Positions 46,206-54,656 of a stretch of DNA of 64,000 nucleotides are shown here, in pieces. The notes beneath the pieces are model-generated. The model was not told where the DNA came from, searched no databases, and saw only the letters and a program-made list of their open reading frames with translations. The DNA lies in the IMG/VR virus record IMGVR_UViG_3300042939_001032, positions 1 to 64,000 of that record; one strand, written 5' to 3'. A program made the translations under genes and the position numbers. The stretch's first letter is position 1. Every line of letters begins with the position of its first letter. The DNA comes from a virus.

Positions 46206-49200
46206 ATGCTAGACAAGATTCAGTTCCAAAACGGATCGATCGTAACAGAAGAATATCTCAACGAGGTGCAGAAGGGGACGAGTTTCTCCGCCACGACGGA
46301 CCGCGCCGACTACTACTCGGAGCCGACGGAGGGCGAGCACAGCGGTTGGAAGATCGGCCAGCGCGATCGTCTTAAGGACTGGGAGATCGCCGATCCACGT
46401 AAGGACAATGAGACCTCCGTCGGTCGTCTAGCTCACGACGGTATCGTTCTCAACTCCTACGACCCTACCACACTCGAGAAGGTATGGGGCCCACCCGCTC
46501 TCGTGGAGACGAGCGCCGGAAGCGGTGTGTACGGCGTGTGGGTCGAGGCTGGCAGTGTCATCCTCACCGATGGCCTCCCCGTCTCCTGGGGTACGCAGTT
46601 CGTGCAACTGCTCAGCGGCCAGGAAGTAAACTATATCTATCTCGACGAGGAGAGCGCAAGGGGGGACATCACCGCCCTCGCTGAGGTGGGACTGACCATC
46701 GGCTCCTCCCTGCCCTCGGCGTCACGCCCCCACGTCCCCCTTGCTAAGATCACTCTCAACGCCGACGGAACGTCCCTAGCTACGAACGAGGACGGTAGTG
46801 TTGTAGGGGCCGGGTACGTTGATCTACGCCCCAACCTCTACGTTGGTAACCTGAACACCTACCCACGCATCCTCCGCAACACCGAGATCAAGAGGGACTC
46901 GCTCGTTGCCCAGAGCTGGGAGAGAGTGATCGTCGACACCTCCAACGGCTCTCTCATCGTATCCCTACCGGAATCCCCCACCGACTCCGACCGGATCGCC
47001 ATCGTCGACATCTCCGGGACTTTCGACAGATTCCCCGTGGTCATCAGGCCCGGTGACGGAACCAAGATCTCCAACTCCGTCGATGACTGGATCATCAATA
47101 TCCGCGACGCTCACGTCGACCTCTTCTACCACGCTGCCACCATGGAGTGGAAGTTTGAGGAGACCCCCGGCGGCGAATGCACACCCATACTGGGAAGCTT
47201 CCTGAGCTGCGGTGGGCGTGAGTTCATCGGCCAGAGACTACCCAGTGAGTGCGTGGACGGGCAGATCATCCCTCCCGTATACCCCAACGCACCGGACGGG
47301 GTCTACCGTTACGAACCCTCCACCTCCAAGTGCTACAAGGAATTCTACTCGAGCGTGGCGGTGTACGCCGACGGTCAGGGCGGACTCATCAAGGTACAGG
47401 ACGCTCCACGTTGCAACAGACTGGGGCGCTCGGCTGACCCGACCGTAAAGAATATCATCTACGTCGACCCGGCTACCGGCGACGATTCCATCTCTAATAA
47501 CGGATTCGACAACAACGTTCCGTTCCGTTCCATCGAGCGAGCTATCATCGAGGCCGTGCGGGAGAGCCGCAGAGCCGGTCAGTACAACGACCGCTACGAC
47601 AAAGTTGTCATCGAGTTGGCTCCAGGCGACTACTACGTGGACAACAGCCCGGGATCCGGAAGCGTTCCCGGCCTGACCGCGGCCGAAGGCCTCATCCAGC
47701 GTGTCCCATCGGGCTTCGACATCCTGAACGTGGAGAAGCTCGACCGAGCCACAGTCATCCAGGTAGATTCACTCAGTCCGTCCCAGAGCCAACCTCCCAG
47801 GGTCTTCAACCTCGGAAGGATCCTGTACTCCCAGAGCGGTGGCGTCGGTAATATCGCCAAGGTGGAGAAGGAGAGTCTCAACTCATCGATCTGGAAGATC
47901 ACGCTCGAGTACGTTCGCGGTAACTTCTCCCAGAACGACCAACTCTACTACGACGGACTGTCACTCATAAACCCGACCGGTGGTGGTCTGATCGTACCCC
48001 GCGGTGTTTCCATCAACGGTGTCGACCTGCGTAAGGTGCGCGTTCGCCCGATGTACGTGCCCGAACTCAACCCGGTGCAGAGCGAACCGCAGAGGGAGAA
48101 GACGGGGATCTTTAAGGTTACGGGTGGTAGCTACATCTCCCTGATCACCTTCACCGACAACCCTCAGATCTCCAGAAGCCACAATACCGTGGAGTCGGTA
48201 GGATTCGCGTCCCAGGCTGAGATGTTCGGAACATCGTCGGAGACCTCCTACTACTCGAAGATTAACAGTCTCTTCGGTCAGTACGATAACTGGGGCGCGG
48301 AGGGTCTTGAGGCCATACAGGCGGAGACGACTATCGTAGCACCGATCTACGACTCCAAGAACCTGAGGCAGACCGACTCCGAGGAGAACCAGACCGGTAT
48401 CCCTGGAGGCGACTCGCGCACCAACGCTCCGGTGGCCTACCCAGGAGCCACAAGGATCAGAAATCAGTCCTCCAGCGACCAGAGAATCTTCGATCTCCCG
48501 GACATCAACTCCACAAGATCGTCGTCTCCGTACGTATTCAACTGCTCCGTGAGATCCATCTTCGGTCTCAACGGTCTCCACGCCGACGGGGCCCTGGTCG
48601 CAGGATTCAAGTCGATGGTGACGGCTAACTTCACCCAGGTGTCACTGCAGACCGACCCGACTTGCTTCACCGAGGAATCCTACTACCTGGACCCTCCGAC
48701 AAACAAGGATCAGGGAACAGGCAAGCAGTACAAGCCCTGCCCAGCCGACCCACTTAAGTACCGCCACTTTGGCTTCAAAGGTAGTAATAACGCCACCATC
48801 CAGATCGTTAGTTGCTTTGTTATCGGTAACGCGGATCACTTCGTGTCTATCGGTGGCGCCGATCTATCGATCACTAACTCCTGCTCGGACTTTGGTGACG
48901 TATCGCTGAGATCCATAGGTTACAAGACCAAGTCATTTAGCCAGGACGAGGGCGTATCTTCGGGCAACTACGGTGGGACCAGGATCTCCGAGATCATCGC
49001 GCCCAAACCGCTATCCTATACTCCACTACTGGGCGGGGGATCGCCCACTCTCGTGGACACGGAGATCAACACCGGCCTGGTATTCGACTACGACAAAACC
49101 AAGCAGTGGTACGTATCGAACTCCTCCGACGGAGTCGGTCCTAGTGTAATCAGGATCTACTTCAATAACTCCAACTCGAAGGCCCCGTTTGGAGCCACCG

Positions 49201-51836
49201 GTTCCGTTCCGACCGCCTCCTCTATGGGATCCGGTCAGTTCACCTACACAAGGAAGAAATCGGACGGGACGTACATGCTCTCTGGCGGAGCGGCCAGAGC
49301 CAACAGAAAGAGAATCTACTTCAAAGGCTTCGACTCAGATGGCAACTCCGTCCTGTACGCTGGTGACATCAAACTGGTAACAGCTACAACCTCACCGGGC
49401 TTCTCTGTACTGAATGACTCCTCCAAGATCTTCGTGTGGGATCAGCAGAGATCGTGCTGGTACGTTGAGGTCACTACAGCTAACGTTGTCGAGGAGGCCA
49501 CGGACACCGACGGTGATGGTTACCTGCTCAAGAGGGTGGACTTTGCCTTCAAGTACAAGATCCTAACCTCGCCCAACACCACCGAGACTTTCCTCGCCAG
49601 TCAGGACTACGTCTACAAGAAGTCCCCTCTGACCATAGTGAGAGGCGTGGATAGAAGAAGAGCCGATGACCGCGTATACCGCGTGGTTCTGGAAGGGTTT
49701 GTCAAGAGCAACGGTCTGAGAAGACCACAGAACTTCTACATCCTTGAGAAGCAACTCGGTGTGAGTGGTTACCCACTTAACGGTTCCTCCACCCTCTCCG
49801 AGGATCCCCTGACGATCGCTCAGATCCGCGACTACGACGAGGTATTCGATCCCGAAGCTTACAAAGCAAGAAGGCTGAGTAAGGGTGAGTCCGATGGCAG
49901 ATTTGTCTGCTACATGACTCAGGCCTCGCAGGCTCGCAGAGTTGCGGCCGGCGAGATCTACCCCTCACTGGACTTCGACGAACCCGAACTGACCTCCGAC
50001 CCTCTGGACTCCTTCACCCGTGTAGCCGCGGCGGAGTTTGCCAATAGGCCCGGAGTGCACCTCTCCACGTCCTTGGAGCCTAACGTCAACCCGATAGTAC
50101 TCAAAGTACGCTCGAGTTCCTCCGTCTCCGGCATCCCAATCGGTCTTCGCAGACCGTCCGTGATCAGAGCCTCAGGCCACACGTGGGAGTGGACTGGGTA
50201 CCTGAACTACGACACAGCCTTCCCAACCTTCCAGGGAGATCCCCTGGAGCAGGACTTTGCCCTCGGCAAGATCATCGTGGAGGACATGGGTGGTAAGGTT
50301 TACGCCACCGGAATGAACGAGGAGGGTAGTTTCTACATCGGTACCACCGTCTTCGATCTGAGAACCGGCGAGCAGTTCGCTATCCCTCTGGAGGCGGATA
50401 ACGAGCCTGGAACCGTTACCAACCAGATCTTGAATAATGTGCTCGTGAAGGAGAGCCTAGCGCTAACAGACGGTGCTACGATGTTCTTCGGCAACGACAC
50501 TGCTATCTACTTTGGCCCCTCCACCACATTTAACACGACCTCCGGTCCCATAACCGCTAACCAGAGTCCCCTCCCCGAGGTGTACGCTAGCACGGAGAAA
50601 GCCGGACTAGTGCAGTTGGCTGATGAGTCTGTTATCAGAGGCTCCAGGGGTTCCACCAATAGCCAGGGCGTAGCCGCCAAGGCCGTGGTAACGGCCGCTG
50701 ACCTCTCTAGAGAACTAAACGTAAGATTCGACAATGCCGTCGTCGCGGGTACCGGAATAGAGGTTCAGTCCGTAGTCCAGAACCCGGAAGATGGTGACCC
50801 ACTAGACCCGACGGACGACGTAACCAAGTTCCTGGTATCGGCCAAGGTGGCCTCCAGCACCCAGCAAGGTATAATCGAGATCGCCACGGCCGAGGAGGTA
50901 CGGGAATTCGCCTCAGCCACGCTCGCGGTAACGCCAGCGACGCTGGTCCAGGCCCTGGGAGACTCCGTCAAGAACGTTGTGAACCTGAGACTGAGTCTCA
51001 GCCCCACGTCCCCCGTCCCCGACTCGGATCAGAGTGGCACGAGCATCTTCGTCCATCCGTGGAATGGTAACGAGATCGCTCTGTACGAGCCCGCTGGAAC
51101 ATACCCGAGATGGTACGTTCTCAAGTTCGATGCTGACACGGTGCCGGAGTTCCCGTTAGCAGGACTCGGCGCCAATACGGTCTACGACGTGTACCTGTGG
51201 AACTCGGGGACTATAAGCCAGCCCGTGCTGGCCATGGACTTCTCGGCGTGGCCCACCGCCCTAACCCCTCCTGGCAGGGGGAAAAAGGATGGTATCCAGC
51301 ACAAGCTAGGGGATGTTAGAAAGAGATTCGTGGGAGTTCTTCGTACCACGGCGTCGGGGCAGAGTCAGATCTCCCTGGGCGGGGTGTACGGCGCTGGTTC
51401 CGGCGATTTCCCCAAGATGTACCTCGCCAATCTTTACAATCCCTACGATGCACGAGCCGTCTTCTTCTTCGGAACTCCTTGGAATCAACCTGCGGGCGAT
51501 TGGTCGGTTCCTCCGGGTTACGCTGCTGCTCCAAGAGTTAGTTTTGTGCAGGCAAGTAACACTCTCGTTATAGCATTCCTGGATCTTTATAGTAATCCGG
51601 CCGTTAGCGAACCGGGCGCAACCGTATGTTACGTAGGCCCCGGCATTAACTCAACCACGGCTCCGCCTGACGCGTTCTACGGAGAAGGTGGTGGATTTAA
51701 CCAAACATCAGGCAGTCAATGGGCGCGAAGCTTGAGCAGCGGTTTAAATGAAATTTACTACCTTTACAAGCAGGGTGGTTCTAACCTTATTAACGAGCAC
51801 CCAGCTCATGGTATAATAGTGATTGCCAAGATCTGA
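46206..51836 (+). CDS. giant tail-fibre protein (1,876 aa)
   Basis: The largest gene in the window. The N-terminal half has a segment like cyanophage fibre proteins (IIYVDPATGDDSISNNGFDN.VPFRSIERAIIEAVRESRR, near 420), leading into a beta-helix-like region. Two fibre repeats occur late: STEKAGLVQLADES (near 1463) and SSTQQGIIEIATAEEVREFASATLAVTP (near 1548), the Phage_fiber_2 style. The last 120 residues are a tip, encoded by less GC-rich DNA with different codon choice from about 51480. It probably contacts the host surface. Start ATG lies 11 bases after the previous stop. Confidence 0.8.
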   Translation: MLDKIQFQNGSIVTEEYLNEVQKGTSFSATTDRADYYSEPTEGEHSGWKIGQRDRLKDWEIADPRKDNETSVGRLAHDGIVLNSYDPTTLEKVWGPPALVETSAGSGVYGVWVEAGSVILTDGLPVSWGTQFVQLLSGQEVNYIYLDEESARGDITALAEVGLTIGSSLPSASRPHVPLAKITLNADGTSLATNEDGSVVGAGYVDLRPNLYVGNLNTYPRILRNTEIKRDSLVAQSWERVIVDTSNGSLIVSLPESPTDSDRIAIVDISGTFDRFPVVIRPGDGTKISNSVDDWIINIRDAHVDLFYHAATMEWKFEETPGGECTPILGSFLSCGGREFIGQRLPSECVDGQIIPPVYPNAPDGVYRYEPSTSKCYKEFYSSVAVYADGQGGLIKVQDAPRCNRLGRSADPTVKNIIYVDPATGDDSISNNGFDNNVPFRSIERAIIEAVRESRRAGQYNDRYDKVVIELAPGDYYVDNSPGSGSVPGLTAAEGLIQRVPSGFDILNVEKLDRATVIQVDSLSPSQSQPPRVFNLGRILYSQSGGVGNIAKVEKESLNSSIWKITLEYVRGNFSQNDQLYYDGLSLINPTGGGLIVPRGVSINGVDLRKVRVRPMYVPELNPVQSEPQREKTGIFKVTGGSYISLITFTDNPQISRSHNTVESVGFASQAEMFGTSSETSYYSKINSLFGQYDNWGAEGLEAIQAETTIVAPIYDSKNLRQTDSEENQTGIPGGDSRTNAPVAYPGATRIRNQSSSDQRIFDLPDINSTRSSSPYVFNCSVRSIFGLNGLHADGALVAGFKSMVTANFTQVSLQTDPTCFTEESYYLDPPTNKDQGTGKQYKPCPADPLKYRHFGFKGSNNATIQIVSCFVIGNADHFVSIGGADLSITNSCSDFGDVSLRSIGYKTKSFSQDEGVSSGNYGGTRISEIIAPKPLSYTPLLGGGSPTLVDTEINTGLVFDYDKTKQWYVSNSSDGVGPSVIRIYFNNSNSKAPFGATGSVPTASSMGSGQFTYTRKKSDGTYMLSGGAARANRKRIYFKGFDSDGNSVLYAGDIKLVTATTSPGFSVLNDSSKIFVWDQQRSCWYVEVTTANVVEEATDTDGDGYLLKRVDFAFKYKILTSPNTTETFLASQDYVYKKSPLTIVRGVDRRRADDRVYRVVLEGFVKSNGLRRPQNFYILEKQLGVSGYPLNGSSTLSEDPLTIAQIRDYDEVFDPEAYKARRLSKGESDGRFVCYMTQASQARRVAAGEIYPSLDFDEPELTSDPLDSFTRVAAAEFANRPGVHLSTSLEPNVNPIVLKVRSSSSVSGIPIGLRRPSVIRASGHTWEWTGYLNYDTAFPTFQGDPLEQDFALGKIIVEDMGGKVYATGMNEEGSFYIGTTVFDLRTGEQFAIPLEADNEPGTVTNQILNNVLVKESLALTDGATMFFGNDTAIYFGPSTTFNTTSGPITANQSPLPEVYASTEKAGLVQLADESVIRGSRGSTNSQGVAAKAVVTAADLSRELNVRFDNAVVAGTGIEVQSVVQNPEDGDPLDPTDDVTKFLVSAKVASSTQQGIIEIATAEEVREFASATLAVTPATLVQALGDSVKNVVNLRLSLSPTSPVPDSDQSGTSIFVHPWNGNEIALYEPAGTYPRWYVLKFDADTVPEFPLAGLGANTVYDVYLWNSGTISQPVLAMDFSAWPTALTPPGRGKKDGIQHKLGDVRKRFVGVLRTTASGQSQISLGGVYGAGSGDFPKMYLANLYNPYDARAVFFFGTPWNQPAGDWSVPPGYAAAPRVSFVQASNTLVIAFLDLYSNPAVSEPGATVCYVGPGINSTTAPPDAFYGEGGGFNQTSGSQWARSLSSGLNEIYYLYKQGGSNLINEHPAHGIIVIAKI
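51809..51817 (+). promoter_or_regulatory. extended -10 promoter TGGTATAAT
   Basis: Exact TGGTATAAT inside the last codons of the fibre gene, 25 bases before the ATG at 51842. Same 9-mer as at 36634 (minus) and 52198. It suggests separate, early expression of the small gene downstream. Confidence 0.5.
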
Positions 51837-51841
51837 TTTAC

Positions 51842-52165
51842 ATGATCAGCTTCTCTAGATCCGCCTCCGGCAAGAGGGCTAGAGCGCCGCGTTGGTGGGG
51901 GAGGATGGTGGACCTGCTTCCATCCTTTTCCGCGCCGTGGCTCGAGCCACACGCGTGGACGGAGGACTTAGCTAAGAAGTGGGTGGATTCCATCCCCTCA
52001 AAATGCCCTTTCGAGCGCCAAGTGTGGTGGGGAGATACACTGCTGCTTTACGTCCCGCCACTCTGCCCACTCAATCCCCTATCCTCCCAGCTCTACTCCA
52101 TCAGACTCGAGGCCCAGACCTACCTCGCTACCCTCCAATCCGGCCGTAGCCAGTTTAAAGACTAA
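51842..52165 (+). CDS. small hypothetical protein
   Basis: A 107-residue protein rich in Trp, Pro and Arg (SGKRARAPRWWGRMVDLLPSFSAPWLEPHAWTEDLAKKWVDSIPSKCPFERQVWWGDTLLLYVPPLCPLNPLSSQLYSIRLEAQTYLATLQ). No known family. It follows the fibre gene by 5 bases but has its own host-type promoter, which would fit an early small protein. A fibre-assembly role is an alternative. Confidence 0.45.
   Translation: MISFSRSASGKRARAPRWWGRMVDLLPSFSAPWLEPHAWTEDLAKKWVDSIPSKCPFERQVWWGDTLLLYVPPLCPLNPLSSQLYSIRLEAQTYLATLQSGRSQFKD
52153..52160 (+). promoter_or_regulatory. GTTTAAAG within the end of a gene
   Basis: Exact late motif, but it lies in the codons for QFKD at the end of the preceding gene and is followed by a terminator at 52178 with no gene between. 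It may be chance or drive a very short RNA. Confidence 0.25.
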
Positions 52166-52177
52166 CATACAGCGACT

Positions 52178-52195
52178 ACCCCAATGCGGGGTTTT
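52178..52195 (+). terminator. short rho-independent terminator
   Basis: ACCCC (52178-52182) pairs with GGGGT (52188-52192) across a 5-base loop, followed by TTT. It closes the fibre/51842 transcript just before the next promoter. Confidence 0.55.
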
Positions 52196-52197
52196 CG

Positions 52198-52206
52198 TGG
52201 TATAAT
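52198..52206 (+). promoter_or_regulatory. extended -10 promoter TGGTATAAT
   Basis: Exact TGGTATAAT directly after a terminator, 60 bases before the ATG at 52267. No good -35. The leader of about 50 bases has no obvious structure. Confidence 0.65.
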
Positions 52207-52266
52207 ACTAGAGAGTCGAAGAGAGAAACTTCACTCCCAAGAGACACCTACACAGTGAGAACCACA

Positions 52267-53205
52267 ATGTCCACAGCTACATTTTCCGTCACGACCATTG
52301 ACCTGAGCACCAACGCTCCGCAGCTTGCCCCCCTCAGTGGCCGGGAATACACCTCCGAGTACACCTCGCTCCCCAACGCTAACCTGCCTAAGGCGATGCG
52401 TAAGGACCTGGACACCGTCTTCCAGTTCCTGACCGGCGAGGAACTCCCCCTCGACGAGAACACCTTCCTCATCAAGTCCCGCGACGGCGTCTACTTCCGC
52501 CTCTTCGGTCCTGTGCTTAAGGCCGGTGCTGAGGGCGTCGAAGCCACCGAGGATGGCAAGCTCTACATCCAGTGGGGCCCGCGCTACCTTCCTCTGAACG
52601 TGGTTAAGGGTGGTTTTACCAAGCCCGACGGTACCGAGATCGAGGCCGAGTTCGGCTCCTACAACTTCTCCGGCCGTGGAGAGGACCCCGCTCTGTTCCT
52701 GAGCGTCGACACCGAGGATGGCCAACTCGTACTGCCGGTGGCCGTTCGCTTCAGCGACTGGGAGAATCCCACCGAACCCAAGGCTCTCAACGCCCTCCTG
52801 AAGAAGAAGCCCGACGACGTCATCGCCCTGGTGCAGAAAGTCACCGTGAAGGGTGGTGGATCGGGTGGGGCCCGCGTCGAGGCCGATAGCGAGATCGACT
52901 TCCGCGACCTGGATGTGAACGTCCCCTACGAGGTGATCAACTACTACCAGTGCAAGACCTCGTACGGTCTGACCTACCGCATCATGATCAACAACTACCC
53001 CGCAGAGGGTCAGGTTGCTGGTGCATGGGCCCACTCCTCCATCCGTCCGCTCCTCTCCACTAAGCCCGAGATCACTCGCGAGAAACCCGCGACGCTGACC
53101 CTGCGCTCCAAGGAGGAACTGGAGAACAACAAGATCCGGATTCGCTCCACTCTGCTGCTCTCCCGCCAGGAAGCTTCCGACGAAGACCTCAACCTGGACT
53201 TCTGA
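52267..53205 (+). CDS. possible single-stranded-DNA-binding protein
   Basis: A 312-residue protein. The ATG at 52267 is used; an in-frame GTG lies at 52255. The body is beta-rich (TFLIKSRDGVYFRLFGPVLKAG, LYIQWGPRYLPLNVVKGGF, LVLPVAVRFSDW), compatible with an OB-like fold. The C-terminus SDEDLNLDF is acidic and ends in a hydrophobic residue, as in ssDNA-binding proteins, where the tail binds replication partners. It has its own promoter and terminator and uses very regular GC-rich codons, suggesting high expression. The SSB idea is inference; I do not recognise the family. Confidence 0.45.
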   Translation: MSTATFSVTTIDLSTNAPQLAPLSGREYTSEYTSLPNANLPKAMRKDLDTVFQFLTGEELPLDENTFLIKSRDGVYFRLFGPVLKAGAEGVEATEDGKLYIQWGPRYLPLNVVKGGFTKPDGTEIEAEFGSYNFSGRGEDPALFLSVDTEDGQLVLPVAVRFSDWENPTEPKALNALLKKKPDDVIALVQKVTVKGGGSGGARVEADSEIDFRDLDVNVPYEVINYYQCKTSYGLTYRIMINNYPAEGQVAGAWAHSSIRPLLSTKPEITREKPATLTLRSKEELENNKIRIRSTLLLSRQEASDEDLNLDF

Positions 53206-53229
53206 CCCGCTCACGGGCATAGAACCACT

Positions 53230-53264
53230 ACTCCCCCGGCTTCGGCTAGGGGAGTTTTTCTTTT
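53230..53264 (+). terminator. strong rho-independent terminator
   Basis: CTCCCC (53231-53236) pairs with GGGGAG (53249-53254), followed by TTTTTCTTTT. It ends the transcript of the gene at 52267. Confidence 0.88.
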
Positions 53265-53266
53265 GG

Positions 53267-53274
53267 GTTTAAAG
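53267..53274 (+). promoter_or_regulatory. putative late promoter GTTTAAAG
   Basis: Exact GTTTAAAG between a strong terminator and the ATG at 53300, 26 bases before the start. Confidence 0.62.
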
Positions 53275-53299
53275 ATCTAACACGGTACTTAATCTCTCA

Positions 53300-53854
53300 A
53301 TGGATCACGAACTTCATATCCCCGAGGGCTGGGTCGCGGCGAATTACGCCGAGCCCGGATCCGACACGGGGAAGACCAACAAAAACCTGGGGTTAGTCGA
53401 GCCGGGTCCTCAGACCGGCGAGGATGACTACCACTCCAAGTACGTTGATCCTGAGGGAAAATTCGGAGCCACCAGTGTGGGAGGAGGAGAACCCTCATCC
53501 TACGAGGGTCCCCACGACAAAGACCTGAATCCAGAAGGCAAGGCGGGATACGACGTGGGGCAGCTCCATGTCGCTCCCGGCGAGATCGTTGTGGAGCAGG
53601 GTGTGCAGCACAGACGTCCCTACTACCTCGTCACCCACCCCGACGAGGAGTACTTCTACTCCGTGGTTCCTAAAGTGAAAAGTACTTCTGAGGAGTACCG
53701 TAGTCCGAGGAAGAGAACCCGCTCCGAGGCGCTAGAGATGGCGTACAAGGTGCTCAATGCCACTCTCCCCGAGTCCGTCTCTGACCAGATGCACTACACC
53801 TACCCAGAGACCGAGATCGTGGTCAAGTCCACGGCCGGCCAGCAGCATATGTGA
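53300..53854 (+). CDS. hydrophilic protein under late promoter
   Basis: A 184-residue, charged and Gly-rich protein (MDHELHIPEGWVAANYAEPGSDTGKTNKN...PHDKDLNPEGKAGYDVGQLHV), then a short beta segment (RRPYYLVTHPDEEYFYSVVPKVK) and a helix (RSEALEMAYKVLNATLPESV). The first half looks disordered. I do not recognise it. It starts under a late motif although most neighbours look early, so it may be a virion component or a late regulator. Confidence 0.5.
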   Translation: MDHELHIPEGWVAANYAEPGSDTGKTNKNLGLVEPGPQTGEDDYHSKYVDPEGKFGATSVGGGEPSSYEGPHDKDLNPEGKAGYDVGQLHVAPGEIVVEQGVQHRRPYYLVTHPDEEYFYSVVPKVKSTSEEYRSPRKRTRSEALEMAYKVLNATLPESVSDQMHYTYPETEIVVKSTAGQQHM

Positions 53855-53870
53855 CCACCACCAACCCGCC

Positions 53871-53882
53871 ATGGGATCCCAT
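53871..53882. repeat. 12-bp perfect palindrome, candidate operator
   Basis: ATGGGATCCCAT is its own reverse complement and ends 3 bases before the TGGTAGAAT element. Its place over the -35 region would suit a repressor or activator dimer; chance is possible. Confidence 0.35.
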
Positions 53883-53885
53883 CCG

Positions 53886-53894
53886 TGGTAGAAT
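53886..53894 (+). promoter_or_regulatory. extended -10-type promoter TGGTAGAAT
   Basis: TGGTAGAAT, one base from TGGTATAAT, lies 24 bases before the GTG start at 53919. It would drive the phosphoesterase-nrdB unit. Confidence 0.5.
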
Positions 53895-53918
53895 GGTGGT
53901 AATCAGACGCCAACCGTA

Positions 53919-54656
53919 GTGCAGAACGTCCTGCTGATCTCCGACATCCACTCCCGCGACGACGCGCTGGAGCGCCTCCTGGACCGGCTCTCAAAGCCAC
54001 TCAGCCAGGGCGCCCATCTTGTCTTCCTGGGGGATCTGTCGGACTGCAGGGATAAATTGTACAGGCCGAAGTGCTCCTTTCTAAAGGTCTACCGTCTCGT
54101 GCGGCAGCTTTGCGACGAGGGTTACGCTACCCTCCTCCACTCCAATCACGCTCAGAACCTAACCGATCTGTTTCTTGAGAGGAGGGATGTTCGCAAGAGC
54201 ATAGCGGGCTTCAAAAATACTATAGATGAAATCCGGACTTTGGACGAACCTACTCGGGACGAACTGATCCTGTGGTTGGATTCAAGGCCTTTAACATTTA
54301 CTTATAATTCCGGCAACGGAAAAACATACAAAGCCGCTCACGCCTTCTACCAGAAGGATTTTGAGGCGAAGTACTCCGAGGGTGGGCTCACACCCACGGA
54401 GATCAACTCCACCCTACGCGGTCGCGAGTCATCGTGGCTGTGGCAGGGTAAAAAGATAACCAAGCGCACGGGGTTCTGGCGCAACCCACAACGGTGGGGT
54501 GCCACTGGCACCGACGTACTCTGCTCGGGGCACTGGGCCAGGGTTCTTGTCGAGGACAATTGCGTTGTGAACGACCCCGGCGGGGACGCCACCGACGGAA
54601 CTCTAGGAGTATTCGACTGCGATAACCACAACCTCACCATCCACGAAAACAAATGA
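53919..54656 (+). CDS. calcineurin-like metallophosphoesterase
   Basis: A 245-residue protein read from GTG at 53919. Motifs are SDIH (residues 8-11), GDLSD (38-42, the GD.xD part), SNH (75-77, in place of GNH), AAHAFY near 147 and GHWA near 209. These give a two-metal centre of the calcineurin-like phosphatase fold, which hydrolyses phosphate esters. Phage members include protein or polynucleotide phosphatases; substrate cannot be said. It overlaps nrdB by 4 bases (ATGA), so both are co-expressed. Confidence 0.8.
   Translation: MQNVLLISDIHSRDDALERLLDRLSKPLSQGAHLVFLGDLSDCRDKLYRPKCSFLKVYRLVRQLCDEGYATLLHSNHAQNLTDLFLERRDVRKSIAGFKNTIDEIRTLDEPTRDELILWLDSRPLTFTYNSGNGKTYKAAHAFYQKDFEAKYSEGGLTPTEINSTLRGRESSWLWQGKKITKRTGFWRNPQRWGATGTDVLCSGHWARVLVEDNCVVNDPGGDATDGTLGVFDCDNHNLTIHENK

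Noticed and set aside
51742-51749. GTTTAAAT inside the giant fibre gene
   Set aside because: In the coding tip; the host-type TGGTATAAT at 51809 is closer to the next start.
52231-53220. Minus-strand frame of 329 codons
   Set aside because: Antisense to the gene at 52267, which has promoter and terminator. The long frame is a by-product of strong GC3 bias.
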